NCBI GenBank assembly: GCA_018398765.1
Contig: JAHBMJ010002108.1
Coordinates: forward strand, 26,001-90,000
DNA length: 64,000 bases
Origin: Chromera velia
Taxonomy: Eukaryota; Sar; Chromeraceae
Direction of reading: 5' to 3'
Every line of letters begins with the position of its first letter. Positions within the stretch are counted from its first letter, which is position 1. The notes under the pieces are model-generated. The model made no database searches, was not told the origin of the DNA, and was given only the letters and a program-made list of their open reading frames with translations. Shown here in pieces: positions 1-13,587 of this stretch. A program made the translations under genes and the position numbers.

Positions 1-3000
1 ATGAGAAAGTCCGCATGTATGTGAGTCGATCCGTAGAAATCAATCAATCATCTTGAGGGCAAATTAAGACAGAGAGAGATCTCGATCGAAACTTATTTGC
101 AGGTCCGCATTCAATCCCTCACGGGGGAGGAGGAGGGCCTGTTCATGGTTCAACTGACCGTGCACAAGAAACTGAAAAGTTACAAAAACACCAGGATCCT
201 CTTGGGAAGGCACCTTCTGGATGTGCGCCAGATGATCAAGAGAGACCTCGAGAGAGTGCTCCATGAATGGAGACTTGCACGGCTGTTCTTCAGAAAAGGC
301 CTGATGGAGATTCCAGAGGAGAAGAAAGTTCGATGTCGTCGTTGCCTCTTGTGGGACTGCAAAGAGCTCTGTCTCTCCCACCCTCCTCTAGGATTGGAGT
401 TCCTCGTTCGGTTCGGTCTGATCATCAGAAAGACCCTCAAGACTGACGAACGGATGCACGAGAGGGCAATGGAAGATGTCAGTAAGTCCGTCAGTCTGGC
501 GTTCAAGAATGCTTTTTGACATCTCCCTCTGTCTATCGAGCAGACTGTCTTTCTATCTATCCGTCGGTCTATTTACCTGATTTCCCAGGGATAGCGATGA
601 ACAAAAGTGCAGATGTAAGCTCTCAATTGTGAAACGCTATATCCTTCCCCTTGCTGTGTCAATTGTCCCTTTCGGACTTCTAATTTGCCTGCACGCCTGG
701 TTTGCTTGCATTTGTGTGTGTGAACCATTAATGCATCCGCTTCTGGTACTTAATTGTATCTCTTTCAACGAAAAAAATCCTTCCCTCACTCGCTTTGCAG
801 GATCACTACCTTGAATACAAATCTTTCGCCTTCGATTGTCTGGAAAAGTCGCGACTTGACAGTTTCAGGAAGGACAAAGAGAGACAGACCGACAAGGAAT
901 TCCTCTCTCTTCTGACGAGAACAGGAACGGAGACGCCGAAAGGGTTGAAGAAAAAGTTGACAGGGGGAAACTCACCAAGAGGAAATTCACCTCCAGAGTC
1001 CCCCCGGAGACCACCGCCTTCAGACAGCGACGGACGAGCGCTCGTCTCTTCTGGAAAAAGCAACAAAGTCGCTCCACGCCGATTTCTCCAGACAGGTCTG
1101 TGGCAGGCCGTCCAACAAGGCCTTCGTTCAGCCCGTCTCGAGCAGGAGGTGGATGAAATGGAGGCAGATATGGGAAGCTCAATATTTGAGGTCGACCAGC
1201 ACCCTGGCATGAGCAAGCAGCAGCAGCAACATGAAGCCGACGACACCCGACCGGATAACGGCGACGGAGCTCCGATTGATCCGCAGTCACTCCTCGCAGC
1301 TGCCGTTGACGATATGGGGAGCGGGAATTCTGAGTTGGACTACCCACCGCCCCCGCCCCGCCCAGTCGGCACCGCCCCAGCCGACGACCAAATGAACAAA
1401 ACATACGGTCCCCTCAGCGGCCCCCTTCCGGACCCTCCCACCAGTCCTTTCACCTACGCAGGTAGAGAGCTCCCGCTGCCGCAGCAACAGACGGCAGACG
1501 AGAACCGTCTGGCCTCTGCAATGGAGGCGATCGACGCTGAGTCGTCCATTTTGTCTCTCCCGCCTCCGCCCGCTGGTGCCTTCTCGCAAGGGAATGCAGA
1601 GGACCGAGAGAGGGAGAGGGACATGTCACGCCACTCGTCTTTCAGAAAACCCACGGCATCCGAAGCCCTCCCTGCCAACCCGAGTGTGGCAGCTCGGAGA
1701 GGCCAAATTTTGAACAGAAAGAGGGCAGGGATTGCACGTCTGAAAGAGAAGTTGCAGGCAGCACAGGCGACAAGGGTGGAAGAGAAACCAACGGAGGAAA
1801 CACAAAGAGCCTCTGCAAGTAATCGTCGGCAGTCATACTTCTCTGCAGGGTCCGTGTCTGAGGGGGAGATAGACGATCTCCGCGGGGGTATAGCAGGGGC
1901 TGGCACATTCAGTAAGGGCGTTGTAAGGGAGGAGGAGACAAATCGTCAGCCCTCTGTGCCTTCTCTGTCTCAGGGAGACTCAGAGATTGAAGGGTACGAG
2001 GCTGCTGACATGACGAGACATGCCCCTCCTGAAGAGGAGGCATCTCGAATGCCTGAAGAGCACAGGGAGGGCATACACACACAGGGGGGTGTTAGGAGGG
2101 CCTCCATCATGTCCGCAGGGTCCTTTTCGGATGGGGATCTAGACGATCTCCGGGCCATGCGGCCAGGAATGGGGGGTGCCCCATCAGCCACTCAGAACCA
2201 GAACCAGGGAGTGGGGGGTCCTGAGGGGAGGGGTAGAGGGAACGGGGGAAGGAGAACGTCTGACCTGACTATCGGATCGATGTCCGATGGGGACATAGAG
2301 GACCTGCGTGCTGCCCGGGGGGGTGGGCCTTTTGGTATGAATACCTCTGGGCTGCATAGATGGACCCCTCCAGGGTCGTCAGACGGTCAGGAGGCAGGGG
2401 ATGCAGGAGACGGGGAGCCGGTTGGGGACGAGGATATATTTGCAAGTGATCCTGGGGACTCGGTGGGGTCACAAGGGGACCCTGAGAGGGCAATCGATAT
2501 GGGGAGTGAGGGGGGAAGAGGGGGGGGGCGAGGACGGGGAGGGGGGTCTCCGTCGCATGGTAGAGGTGGTGCATCTAGTGGGGGGGGTGGGGGAGCAGTG
2601 GGGGGGATTCTCCAGGAGGACGAACCGACATTTACAGAGAGGGGGAATGGGAATAATCGTCTGACGGACAGACGAAACGTTGCGGATGTTCGTATTGAAA
2701 TGTCCCGATTGGGATCCGATGAAGGAGGGGATTTTGGGTCTCCTGGACCTGAAGCTGATGACGAAGAGAGCCCGGCCACAAGAGCACCAAAGAGTCCTGG
2801 GAAGGGGAAAGGGAAAGGAAGTTCAAGGCAAAGCAGTGGGTTGAAGTCTCCAGGGAGTGGGTCGCCTAAAAAAGGGGGGGGAATTTTTGGTTGGCTTCGA
2901 AGCATTTCGGGTGCTCCGGAAGAAGGAGACTCTGAGGAGGGGTCTGATGAATTTGATTCGCATTTGTGGGAAGACGTGACGGTTGACCTTGCCACTCTGA

Positions 3001-3511
3001 CCCAATTAGAGGATGCGTTGGTTTGGTTGCATCAACAGGAAGAGCCTGATTTGTCTTTTCAGCCGGGAAGGGAGGGGACATATGGGGAGAGGTACAGGCG
3101 TTTGTTGATCTCGCATGGGGAGGTTTTGGATCAATTGGCGGCGATTGGAGATGGTTTCTTTTCCCATCCTGCAGTCGAAAAGGCAAAGATCAGAGGGGTC
3201 GATAAGTGGAAACTCATCGACGCTCTGTTTGCAACAAAAGGTCTGTCTGCAGGTAGTGGTTGCAGGATCAGATTTTGCTTCCCAAAAGGGTCGAGACTTT
3301 TTCTAGTGACTACCTTGCTGTCGCGAGTCTTCGCTTTTCTCCTTTTTTGCTTTTTCTTTCCCGTCTCGTCTGTTGGACGTGCTCTTCTTCTTCGATTGTC
3401 CTTTCCCTTTCCTCTTAATTTACCTCTTTCTGTCCGATCTCACAGCCTTCCCTTTGCCCTCCCCCCCTCCCTGTGGATGCAGCCGTCGATCCCTATGTGC
3501 TCCTCTGGGTC

Positions 3512-3543
<32 letters not shown>

Positions 3544-4361
3544 AGTCAGTCAGTCAGTCAGTCAGATCTGCTGGGAGGGACTAAGTGGCAGACAGTCGGT
3601 TGGGTATTCAGAAATGCCAAAGGAAGGCGCCTCAATTTTCTTCAACTCAAATTCTGTGAAGTCCCCGTTGGACTTTCGAAAAGAAGAAGGGAAGGAAGGA
3701 AGAAAGCCTTCCTCCAATGCCTTCACGGTCTCCCGTCACACTCAGGTAGCCTGAGGGCCTGTCTCTAATTTCTTGCATCTCCTCTCCTCTCTTCTCTTCG
3801 TTGATTCTGTTCTTCCCTCCCGCTCCTCCTGCCTGCATACAAATGCAGTTGTACCCCGTGTTCCTGTCCCGAGTCGTGTGGGGTCTCGGTGAGGGGTCCT
3901 CTGTGGGAGGGGACTCCGAGGGCTCCATCGGTCTGGGGGGGAGGCGCTTCTCCGACGAGGCCCCCGTCCAGACTGTGAATGCAAACGCGGGGGGGGGGAT
4001 TGGGACGATGCCAGGGAGGTCCAGCATTCGTCGTAAGCAGAGCGGCGAGAGTATAGGGGAGGAGTCCCACAGAGCGCGGCCGAGAGTGTCCATCGCCCGA
4101 CAAGGGCGAAGAAGGTCGTCTCTAATCTCAATGGCCGCACGCGCAGCCAGGGACGAAATGGATCGGCAGAACGAAATGGAGGCGAAAGCTGCGAGATATG
4201 CAGTGACCACGCCAGAAGAGCGTCACCAGCGTGAGCCTCCGGACCCTGAATCAGATCCGGAGACTCTGAGCAGACCCTCGGGCCCACATGCGCTTTCCCC
4301 TCTGCAACAGGCTCTGCTTAACATGGACGGGGAGGGAGAGGGAGAGGGGGGGGGGATTTGA
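1..4361 (+). CDS. large Ser/Gly/Pro-rich protein, 5' partial, function unknown
   Basis: Exons by splice signals and phase: 1-20 (tail of an exon starting outside the window, donor GTGAGT), 103-481, 589-614 (26 nt), 801-3240, 3483-3508 (26 nt), 3849-4361 with stop. All joins keep frame and give about 1,130 residues in the window. The first 170 residues are helical and rich in basic residues and Leu. A disordered acidic, Gly- and Ser-rich middle follows, then a more ordered stretch (LWEDVTVDLATLTQLEDALVWL) encoded near 2960-3240, then a disordered basic/acidic tail. The middle holds three copies of a motif of the form RR-x-S-(4)-GS-x-S-[DE]-G-[DE]-[IL]-[DE]-DLR, encoded near 1826-1880, 2095-2150 and 2250-2310. 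No known domain was recognised. A donor at 3253 could replace the one at 3241 and adds four residues. The two 26-nt exons rest on phase and splice signals only. Confidence 0.7.
3509..3565 (+). repeat. GTCA microsatellite starting at a 5' splice site
   Basis: A run of GTCA units starts exactly at the proposed donor GTCAGT after the 26-nt exon 3483-3508, so the donor sequence is repeated about a dozen times at the start of the last intron. Confidence 0.8.
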
Positions 4362-5618
4362 GATGGGGGGGGATGGGTCCTTCTTGATTCCTTTCGTCCT
4401 TCCCTCCTTCCAGGTTGATTGTTGCTAGAGAGAGTTTCGATCGCACCGAACTTTGACATTTGGGGGGGGAAAAGCCTAGGAGGGGAAGGGGTGTGAGTAG
4501 ACTACATTGAAATGAGGGTAGGAGTAGCGGGGCGGGGGGTCCAACAACTTCAAGGAGAAAATCATACAAAGGGAGGAAGTAGGAAAGACCGGAAGGACTT
4601 TGGTTTTCTCGTGGAGAAGGGGAGTTTCTAAGGGCTTGTTCCTGTTCTTCGTTGCTTTCTTTAGAAAACACAAAATGAAGAAACTTTTTGGGTGCAAGGC
4701 TTGAGGCAGAACAGAAGAAAACCAAACCAAACCGTGATGGGGACTGCCGGATGGATGCAAAAGAAAGGAAGGAAGAAAGAAGAAAGGAAAGGGCATTTTG
4801 TCAAGACTGCCGCTGCAGCAGGGGTCGATGCACTCAATTCAATTCACTCCCTGCCCAGCCAGGCGGGTTTCTCCTTTCTCGCTCTTCCCCTCCGTCTGTG
4901 CGCACTCTTTATAAGGAATCGAAGAGGCAACAAAAGAAACGGGTTTATCCTTGTGTATGGCCTCCCGCTCTGCACCAAAATCGGTCTCTGTTATTCTTCT
5001 TTTGTTTGACGTCTTGTCTTTGAGTCCCGATTTTCACGCATTTAGATTTTGAGCTTTTTGATTTTTTACATTTGTAAGAGACGCAGAATTGGCATCAAGG
5101 GACAACGAAGGCGCGAAGATCAAAGAAAGAGACGGAAGGTCAGGCTGGGGGGGAAAAATAATCGAGACACGCTGTCTTATTGTCATTTTTGTTGAAAAAA
5201 ACAGACGAGAAAAGACAGAAGTCTCAGTGGAGGAATGATGAGCAGAAGAAGTGAAAAGAAGATAAGGCAAAAAAAGAGGAAAGAAGAAAGAAGCAGGGAA
5301 GCAACTGTATCTGTCCCCGCTCAACTCTTCGTCCCTTTGTCTCCTCGATGTTTTTCTCCAATGCGCTTGCTGTAGGGATCATGGAAAAAAGAAGAAAAGC
5401 CAGCAAAGCAACCACTGGAAACGGACACTAAGAAAGAAAGAAGAAAGCAGCGAATGAAAGAGAGAGAAAGAGAAGGGAAAAGGGACAAGGAAAGAACTTT
5501 CAACACGCCGAAGCCTTCTCACAAGCTTCTTTAAGAGCCGCATCTGCACCCGGTCCTCTTCAAGCCCTTCTTCCCGTATCGTTAAAGAGACAAACAATAG
5601 GAAACAAACAAACAAACA

Positions 5619-5650
<32 letters not shown>

Positions 5651-5916
5651 CGGGGCGCGGTGCGCGTCCCCTCTCTTTGAATGCCCCGTATCTCCTTTTA
5701 GTTCTTTTCTTCTCTCCTCGATCATCTTCTCCTTCTCCCGCCTACTTCCACATGGTTGATCAAGGAGGGGGGGCAAGCCTAGAAAAGAAAAATCACATGC
5801 ATCGATTGGGTCGGGTCGGGATGCCTCTGAAGCATTTGTTCTCTCTCACTTTCTCTCTCCCTCCGTCTCTCACACACACGCGTGCACATACAAGCACACA
5901 CGCGCACACACAGACA

Positions 5917-5973
<57 letters not shown>

Positions 5974-6480
5974 GGAGAAGCTGTTTGAAGACGGAGGATA
6001 AAAGGGCCTGCCGCCTGCCCGGCAGGCGAGCAAAAGTGGTGGGAGGAAGACAAAACAGAAACGATAAGTGTACCTTCGGCAAGCAAATTCAGCGGAGGTA
6101 ACTGAGCCAAGGAAGCAGCCCTCCAAAAGAGTCATTTGAACTAGCATTTGAATTGCAGTCGGAATGGAGCAGCCCGGTGATCAATTTGTATTGTCACTGT
6201 GCAAAGATCTTTGTTCTTTTTAATGCCTGCCTTCCTCTCTGTTCAAAGCGTTTAATGTATAGATACAAATCTATCTGGTTGGCTTGTTGGCTGTCCAGAA
6301 CCGAAAAGCACTTACGAGTGAGCAGACCTTTTTTGAGGATACACAAATGTCGTTTAAAGGAATTGGAAGTCAGGTGTTAGTTTTTCTCTTGAAACAGGCT
6401 TCGGTCTTGGTGATGAGGAAGAATTCTGGAAGATGCTATATTGATAATGCATTAATACAATGCACACAATATGAATACCA
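4362..6480. other. intergenic, purine-rich low-complexity DNA
   Basis: This lies downstream of the first gene. The plus strand is strongly purine-rich from about 4650 to 5680 with many GAAA/GAAG runs, and open frames here are compositional artefacts. No convincing exon, RNA gene or regulatory site was seen. Confidence 0.6.
5871..5976. repeat. CA and GA microsatellite
   Basis: Interrupted CA dinucleotides run into an uninterrupted GA run. Confidence 0.9.
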
Positions 6481-7620
6481 ATATAAAAACTTATAAACTT
6501 ATGCCCTACCTATATATATTGACGATCTAGTTAGTGATATGTTAAATATAGCTCTAGATATATAGTTGTATATACTATTAAAATAATTTTATTTAATATT
6601 ACATGGTAAGCTAGGCTTAGCTAGCCATTGAAACGAATGTACTATGATAAAGATTTTGATCGATAATGTTTTGATCGAATTCATGATGTTGAAGTCCAAC
6701 TCGTCTAGGGTTAAGTTCTAGGTCCAGTTAAAAGACCGGTTTAATTTAGATATTAAATTGTATAATAACAATGTATATACTCTTCAATTTCTTTGTTATA
6801 ATACATATTATTTTTGTAAGTTAAAAAACTGACTTTATTGCTTAGAATACTAGTTAGAATACAGCCAGTTTCTTAGCTATTTCTAGCATGCATATTGCTA
6901 GACATATTAACTATATATATTAACTATATATACCTCCATGTGGCAGCATTGAGGCTTCATATAAAAGATAAAATATATACATAATCTAGTACGTAATTTT
7001 TATTAAATTTGTGGAATGCCCTCGCGGCGATGCACCGCGCCTAGCGCCACGTAATGAACCGCCGTTTCAACCACGGCTTTCAAGTTAATTAGAGTTTAAC
7101 GCCGGGATAATCCCAATCTACTATTAAATCTAGATCCAAATCATATATCCTATCCTATAAGCCTTATTGTATGCATGTTTTTAGTATAAACTAGGCGTAT
7201 CACAGCAAAAAAAAAAAAAAAAAACCAGAATTGGCTTAAATTATTTTTTTCTTTTTTTTTTTTGCACAACACCTAAGCAACACTTGTACAACACCAAAAC
7301 AACACTTATGCAACACTTGAACAACACTTGTTTGTCATCTAACATCGTCGGGCAAAAAAAAAAAAAAAGCGAGAACAGGCTTTTTTTTTTCTTTGTGATA
7401 GGCCTAGAGTATAAAACGCAATGAAAACCTAGATGAAAACTAAAAAATAAAACTGAAAGTCTGAAACCTAGTGTGGAAACGTAAGCCCTAGCGTAAGCCT
7501 ATCATGATAATTAGCTACAGCCAAAGAATTATGACATCATAATATTTGTGGTAATACACGTTAAAATACATGTTCCTAGTCGTGCTTGCTAGCATGCTTG
7601 GTCAACTAGTTAGCCAATCT
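6480..7620. other. AT-rich island between convergent genes
   Basis: The sequence is strikingly AT-rich with no open frames of note. It has runs of A and T, TATATA blocks, and a short imperfect repeat with the theme ACAACACTTG near 7265-7335. A GC-rich block sits inside it at about 7017-7060. It separates the 3' ends of the first gene (plus) and the LRR gene (minus). No gene was recognised. Confidence 0.7.
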
Positions 7621-8567
7621 CTTACTGTATCCCGGAATCCGACTGTGCCTTGCTGCCACTGCTAGTGCCACTGCTAGCCACTGCAAGATGCAATCTGATG
7701 GATCCTAGGATGGATCACAGTTTCCATCAGTCAATCAAGTTGCGTCCACCCTAGCGTCCACCTCTAGGTCCACCTTAACGTAGGAGACGCAAACAGCGTC
7801 ACGCAAGAAACAAATTAGGTGAGTTACTTGGAGTGTCCTTCCGTCACGCGCGCCGCGCGAACGCGCAACAGAATAATGTAAGAGTCGGTACTCGTATTTT
7901 GCTGTCGGAGGGAGACGAGCGATGCACGCGGAATGAGAGGAGCGGTACACGAGAGAGGGGCGAAAAACAGCAGGAAGACAATTAAGGGGCTGCATGCAGT
8001 CTGCAGAATTGACGAACGAGTGCATGGACGTTCACCGTGGCAGCACACAAGGCGACGAACAAAGTGTGATGATCCATTCCTCTGACACCAGGTCGTCTGT
8101 CATACTGTTTCTTTAATTCTCTCTATACACATGCACTCCCTCCCAGCATACAGACAGACATGGGCTGTTAGAGTCTCGTTTCGGAGCATCAGCCAGGAAA
8201 TGACGATGATCCTCTGCCGCTTTGTCAATGACGGCAGACCGACACTTGATGCAGAGGATGAGAGGTACTCAGGGAAAAGGGACGCAAACGGAAACCGAGT
8301 CTAGAAAAGAAAAGGAAGAAACGAGCAGGTGAAGAGAGAACACACAAAGAGAAAGGAAAAGAACCTCTCTGTAGCGAAAAAAAAGAAAAAATAGAACCAG
8401 CAATCAATCACTCCCCCCCCTCCTGCATGAATGCAATAAAAGACTCTGCCCTCCTCATGCGATCCACCCTGAAAGAAAAACCCCTCCCTGCATGTGCCCC
8501 CTACACCAGAGCGCAGGCAGACAGGCAGGCAGGCTCGTGCAGCTATGAGTCAGCAGAGACGGCTCGA
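7620..8567. other. intergenic, downstream flank of the LRR gene
   Basis: Composition returns to about 50 percent GC. No exon with credible splice sites and coding character was found. Confidence 0.5.
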
Positions 8568-9898
8568 TTAATTGTAGTCAAATCCCCAAGAGGATCTCTG
8601 CTGTGCTGACCTCCGACTCCTCCCTGTGGAGGGGGGAATCGGACCCTGCCCCCCCTGCCCATGACTAGACAGAGACGGGGTGGCCACAGGAAGCCCGGCA
8701 GCGGGCATGTCCCGGGGGTAGAAGGAGACGGAGCCCTTCGAGGGTGTGACTGCCGTTGCATCCTCACCCCTTGCACCCCTCACAGGTGTGGACATTCCCT
8801 GGAAGGCGGCCGTGTTCTTGCTCTCCCTCTCCTTCGCTTGTGCCACTGCAGCCTCGAGCTTTCGTTCAGCCCTCCCACGTGCGGCTCTGAATTTGTCGAA
8901 CTGTCTCTTCGCATCTGCCGCTGCTCTGCTCGTCAGACCGATTGGGGCCTCTGCAATGGCAGCCAGCCTCTCACACTCTCGTTGGAGATGCACGACCTCC
9001 TCGCGCAAGGCACTGATCTCCCCTTCTGCCGAGAGGGGGGCCGACCTCTCCTGTCTGTGCAGATCCTGATGCACAGGTTGAGGCGAGGGATAAGAAGGGT
9101 AGGAGGAATCCTCCTGATGCCTCAGTCCCCCTCCTGCTTGGGTGCCTGAATCTGCTTGGGTGCCTGAATCTGCTTGGGTGCGGTCTTCTCGTGTTGGGCC
9201 ATGCATGTGGCTCCTGTCTGGGTGGTCTGCCTGCGGGGTGTGTACAGAGGGAAGTGATCGTTGGGGCATCGAAGGAGAGGTCTCGGCACCCCGCACGGTT
9301 CTCTGTGTGTGGTGAGAGGAGACGGGGATGTTATCTTCTCTGTAACCACCTTCAAAGTCGCTCATTTCTTTTTTGAACCTTTGATCGGGGTGGGATGGGA
9401 AGGCGAAGTCTCGGGAGGTCATGTGACAGTGCTGCTGCGGTTGCGGTTGCTGCACGCTGTGTTTCAACTCTCTCGGGAGGTCCGAGCTTGGAAGCGGACG
9501 GAGATCCCGCCTCGGCGCTGTGTGAGTGGAGACGGGAGGGGAAGAGGAGCCGGGAGGGTAGGGGAAGGCGTGGTGGTCACTTTCTCTCGTGGGTCTTGTA
9601 GGTGCGGGTGTGGTGAGGTGAGATGGAGGCTGCTCAGCTGCAACGGGAGAAGCAGCAGAAAGTCTTCTGTCCCTCTCCCCGTTCTGGTGCCCGGACGCAG
9701 GAGGGGGTTCACTTTCATTTTCGGGTGTGGGGGTGGGATTGGATGGTAGGCGGGCTTTGAGGAATTTTTTGACTTCTCCGGCGCCACTGGAGATGATGCT
9801 CTGTCTGATTGACTTCAGGGGGTTCCCCTCCAGAGACAGACACGAGAGAGACTCCCAGAGACCCCATTCGGCAGGGAGACGGCTGATGTCTGCATACA

Positions 9899-9950
<52 letters not shown>

Positions 9951-11551
9951 GGGAGGGAGGGAGGGGGATGCATAATCAAACAGAATGGTCAGTTTCTCCT
10001 TCGCTCAAATGTGTCTCTCCATTTGGCACGGACAGTGGCCTAATGACCGGCTACATCGACAGGAGAGAATGTTCTTTTGAGTGAGTGAATCAATTAAGAG
10101 AAGACGCAGGCAGAGAGGGAGGGAGGGGTGGGAGGACAGTGAGAGAGACAAGAAGGAAACTCATGATACCAGAAGGACGAAAGAAACTGCTGTGTCTCAG
10201 GGAGACAAAAAGCCAGGAACAATGTAAATAAATGCAGATGCGAGAGACAGATACCGAGGAAATGACCAACCGTTGTTGGAAAGAAGGAGAGTTTTCAATT
10301 TCGGAAGGGCCTCCGGGAGACTCTCGGGACATGTAGAGATTCGGTTGTTGGTCAGTTCGAGGACCGTCAACGTCTCCAGTTTACATCCAGTCCCACCACC
10401 CACACTCTCCCCGCCCGTTGCTAGAGGACCCCAGTGCTCGATCCGGTTTCCCCCCAGCCGCACTTCTGTCAGAGATCCCCCCCCCCTCCCACACGCCCTG
10501 GCCAGATCAGGAGGGAAACACGTGAACGCGTTCAGAGAGAAGTCCGCGAACCTGCACACGAAAAGAAAAGATGCACACATATAGACAAATGAAAAAATAG
10601 ATGGAGGAACAGAACAGGGCAAGAGACATTCACACAAAGAGAAAGAAACAGCCAAACGCACACAATCAGGAAAAGAGAAAGAGAAAGAATGACAAACGAA
10701 GAGAGAGACACTTTCAGGTTCACTGAAAGTCCATAGCCTGACATTATCGCCAGGGGCACCCCACACTCAAATTGACATGAACCGACACAGACGGAGGAGA
10801 CGGCGAACTGAAACAAGGCGCAGATTTCGAACGGCAGCGCAGACTGTATTGACATAAAATCAATTTAGCAAGAAATGAGAAAGTGTAATGGAACAGGGAG
10901 ACATCTTGAATTTGCTGCTTCGACGCTCTCACAGACGCTTTCTCCCCTCTCCCCCCTCCGCTTCTTGACCTGAGAAACTTCCAGCACCCCTCCTCTTTCT
11001 CCAACAGGGGACGCCCAAAGAGCGGAGAGGCAAAACGGTTGTTCCGCAGTTGGAGCTCTTCCAGCTTCTTGCACCTGCGAGGATGCGAACAAACAAGGAA
11101 GCAGTCTCCCTTCTTTCCATCTGAACCCGCACCGACCTAGGCGTCTGCTCTCCTCTTTGCAGAGGAAGACACACTGAAGAGAAGAGAAGAAACACACGGA
11201 CCTGCTCGCTCAGAAAGACGACCAACAAAACGAGCGAAACGAATCAAAGACAAGACAAAAAGAGAGGGGAAGGAAGGGGAAGAAAAAAGAAAAAAAAAAA
11301 GAATGCACTCATGCAAAGCAACAGAAGGTACACAAATCGACGTACCCGATCAATGAAACAAGCACCCCTCCTCCAAGCCCACACCCAGAGGCACAGAAGA
11401 AACGGAGGTGCGGCATCGCTTCTGCCATGGTCGGAGGCAGCCCCTCAAGTTTGTTCCGGTCAAGACGGAGACTCGTCACCCGTCCCACCGCCTCACCGAG
11501 ACAAAGAGAGGGGAAAGCAACCAAACCCTGCACACACGTAATTACAAACAT

Positions 11552-11587
<36 letters not shown>

Positions 11588-12022
11588 GGAGGCAGAAACA
11601 CAGGCAGGCACAGTCAGGCAGACCGACCGACCAACCGACGGACCAAATCCTGAAGAGGGAGCGTGCCGGATGACTTGGCGTGTCGCAGCGCCTCTTGCAG
11701 TTGGGGTCTAAGTGCGTTTTCTCGTTCCCTCACTTCCCTCTCCTGCTTTGAGGCTTTTGCCTTCCCCCCACCCGGAGGCCCCAACAGACCGCCCCCCTCC
11801 AGGTGCCCCTCGCCCCCCACTGGCGACTCCGCAGGCACAGCAGCGCCTCCTCCCAAGAGGACCCTCTGCATTTCCTCGTCCAGCTCTGTCTCTCCCTCTC
11901 TGGGAGAAAGCGCGTTTGCCGGGCTCTTCGCTCCGTTCATTTCTCTCTGTCTGAGGAATCGCTTCAGCTCGCTGGCGGGACTCCGGAGCACTTCATGACG
12001 GATGCATCTGCAGGTCAAGTAC

Positions 12023-12053
<31 letters not shown>

Positions 12054-12093
12054 CGTCTGCGTGTGTGTATATGTGTGTGTACGTGCGTGCGTC

Positions 12094-12131
<38 letters not shown>

Positions 12132-13587
12132 TGAGTGTGTATGTGCAATACCGTTCTGCTGGGTGAGACAGAACGGTCGAAATTCATCGCAGGTGAACGG
12201 AAACAGTGTCGTGCACCTGCACCAGGAGCGAATTGAAGTGCATCAGATGACTTCGCCACGTCCCTTTGTTTCTTCCAAGGCGACTGATCGAGCTCTCGAG
12301 GAGATCTATTTCTCGACATTGCAAAGAACGCCTCCATGCCTTGGCATCCACCACAGACCGGCAGAGAGATTCTGAGACAGAAAGCGGACTGCTTCTCTCT
12401 TTGCTTCTCCAAAGCGCTGCCCGACTGTCACTGAAGACTGAAACCAATGCAGAAACTGTCCAAAACACAGAGGAGGAGAAGGGAAAAAACAAAGAAGCGC
12501 AGGCACAGCGGACCGACCTGATTGCGTTTCCTTCCAGAGAGATCCGAACGAGAGACGGCACAAACCCCAAAGAATTCGGCACATCCTTCAAACTGTTGTT
12601 CGACGCGTCCAACGTCATCAGCTTCCGCAGCGACAGGCCGAGGTCGGCAGGCAGAGACCCCAACCGATTGCTGGAGACATTCAACACAGTCAAGTTCGGC
12701 ACACCCTGCAACTCTTCGGCAGAGGGCAGAGAAGTGACGCTGTTGAATGCCGCAGTGAGCGAATCAAGGTGCACAGACCGGGGGAGGGGACTCAGTGAAA
12801 CCAGGCGGTTTTCACTGAAATCCACGAGACGGAGACGTCGAAGGTCTGAGAGGCTGTCCGGCAGCCTCGTTAGGCTGTTTTTATTCACAATCAATTCTTC
12901 AAGAAAATCACACCCGCCAAAAGTTTCAGGCAAGGTCTGAAGTCTGTTCTCTTTTAAATCTAAATTTCTCAGCTTCCGCAGCTTCCCAAACCCATGGGGC
13001 AGCTCTGTCAAGGCGTTTCGACCGGCCCGGAGGACGTGAAGACTATCGCCGAGTCGCGCGAACCTGTCGGGGAGAGAACTCAACAGGTTCCCTCCCACGT
13101 CAAGCTCTACCAGGCCAGGGCAATCGCAAATGAGGTCTGGGAGGCTCTTCAGTCGATTGTCAGAGACGACAATCTTCCTGAGGCCGACGGGGAAGGAGAC
13201 GGAACTGGGCAGGGTCGTGAGGTGATTCGAAAAAGCGAGGAAAGTTTCTAGATCGGCAAAATTCGTGAAGAATTCAGGGGGGAGGTCTTCGATCATGTTC
13301 ATTGACAGGTCAACGGAAGTGATCGCAGATATCTCCCACCAGTTGTCTGTAATCTGCAAGTCTTCCATGGAGCACAACTCATCGGGAAGGCTCTTGAGCT
13401 CTCTGTTAGCCAAATTGATTTTCCCGCTCTCGGCTGCTGCTTTGAGAACGGTAAGCACTGACTGCGCCTTTGGTGCGCGTGTGGGCTGGGCACCTCCGTT
13501 GGGCACCTGCACGACATCGAACGTTCCCTTCCCGAAGTTGGGGTTCACGTTCATGCCTCTGAACCTCCTCTCTTTGCCCCCACTCAT
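8568..13587 (-). CDS. LRRC40-like leucine-rich repeat protein with long C-terminal extension
   Basis: Six exons, in coding order: 12518-13587, 11644-12007, 11346-11527, 10970-11074, 10271-10551, 8568-9889. All phases match; total 1,107 residues. The layout follows LRRC40: an N-terminal segment with NWWEIS before the first repeats, a first LRR block (motifs such as LRNLDLKENRLQTLPE) closed by SLEGNAIRCIRHEVLR plus a FLRQR helix, then a second LRR block closed by SLEGNPLKSIRQSIIS and KKFLKARLP. Both closing motifs resemble the ends of the two halves of animal LRRC40, so orthology is likely. LRRs usually form protein-binding solenoids; the partner is unknown. The last 395 residues are extra: Pro/Ser/His-rich disorder, a TQADSG repeat, and a coiled coil at about residues 960-1030. 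The head-to-head neighbour starts at 14327. Confidence 0.88.
9899..9964. repeat. CA/GA microsatellite next to an acceptor
   Basis: On the minus (sense) strand this reads as TC then TG runs directly before the TGCAG acceptor of the last LRR-gene exon. Confidence 0.85.
12020..12139. repeat. GT microsatellite in intron 1 of the LRR gene
   Basis: Near-continuous GT dinucleotides with a few interruptions. It lies in the intron 12008-12517. Confidence 0.9.

Noticed and set aside
2387-2995. 202-codon minus-strand frame rich in Pro/Ser
   Set aside because: It is the shadow of the Gly-rich plus-strand exon 801-3240, which has flanking splice sites in phase.
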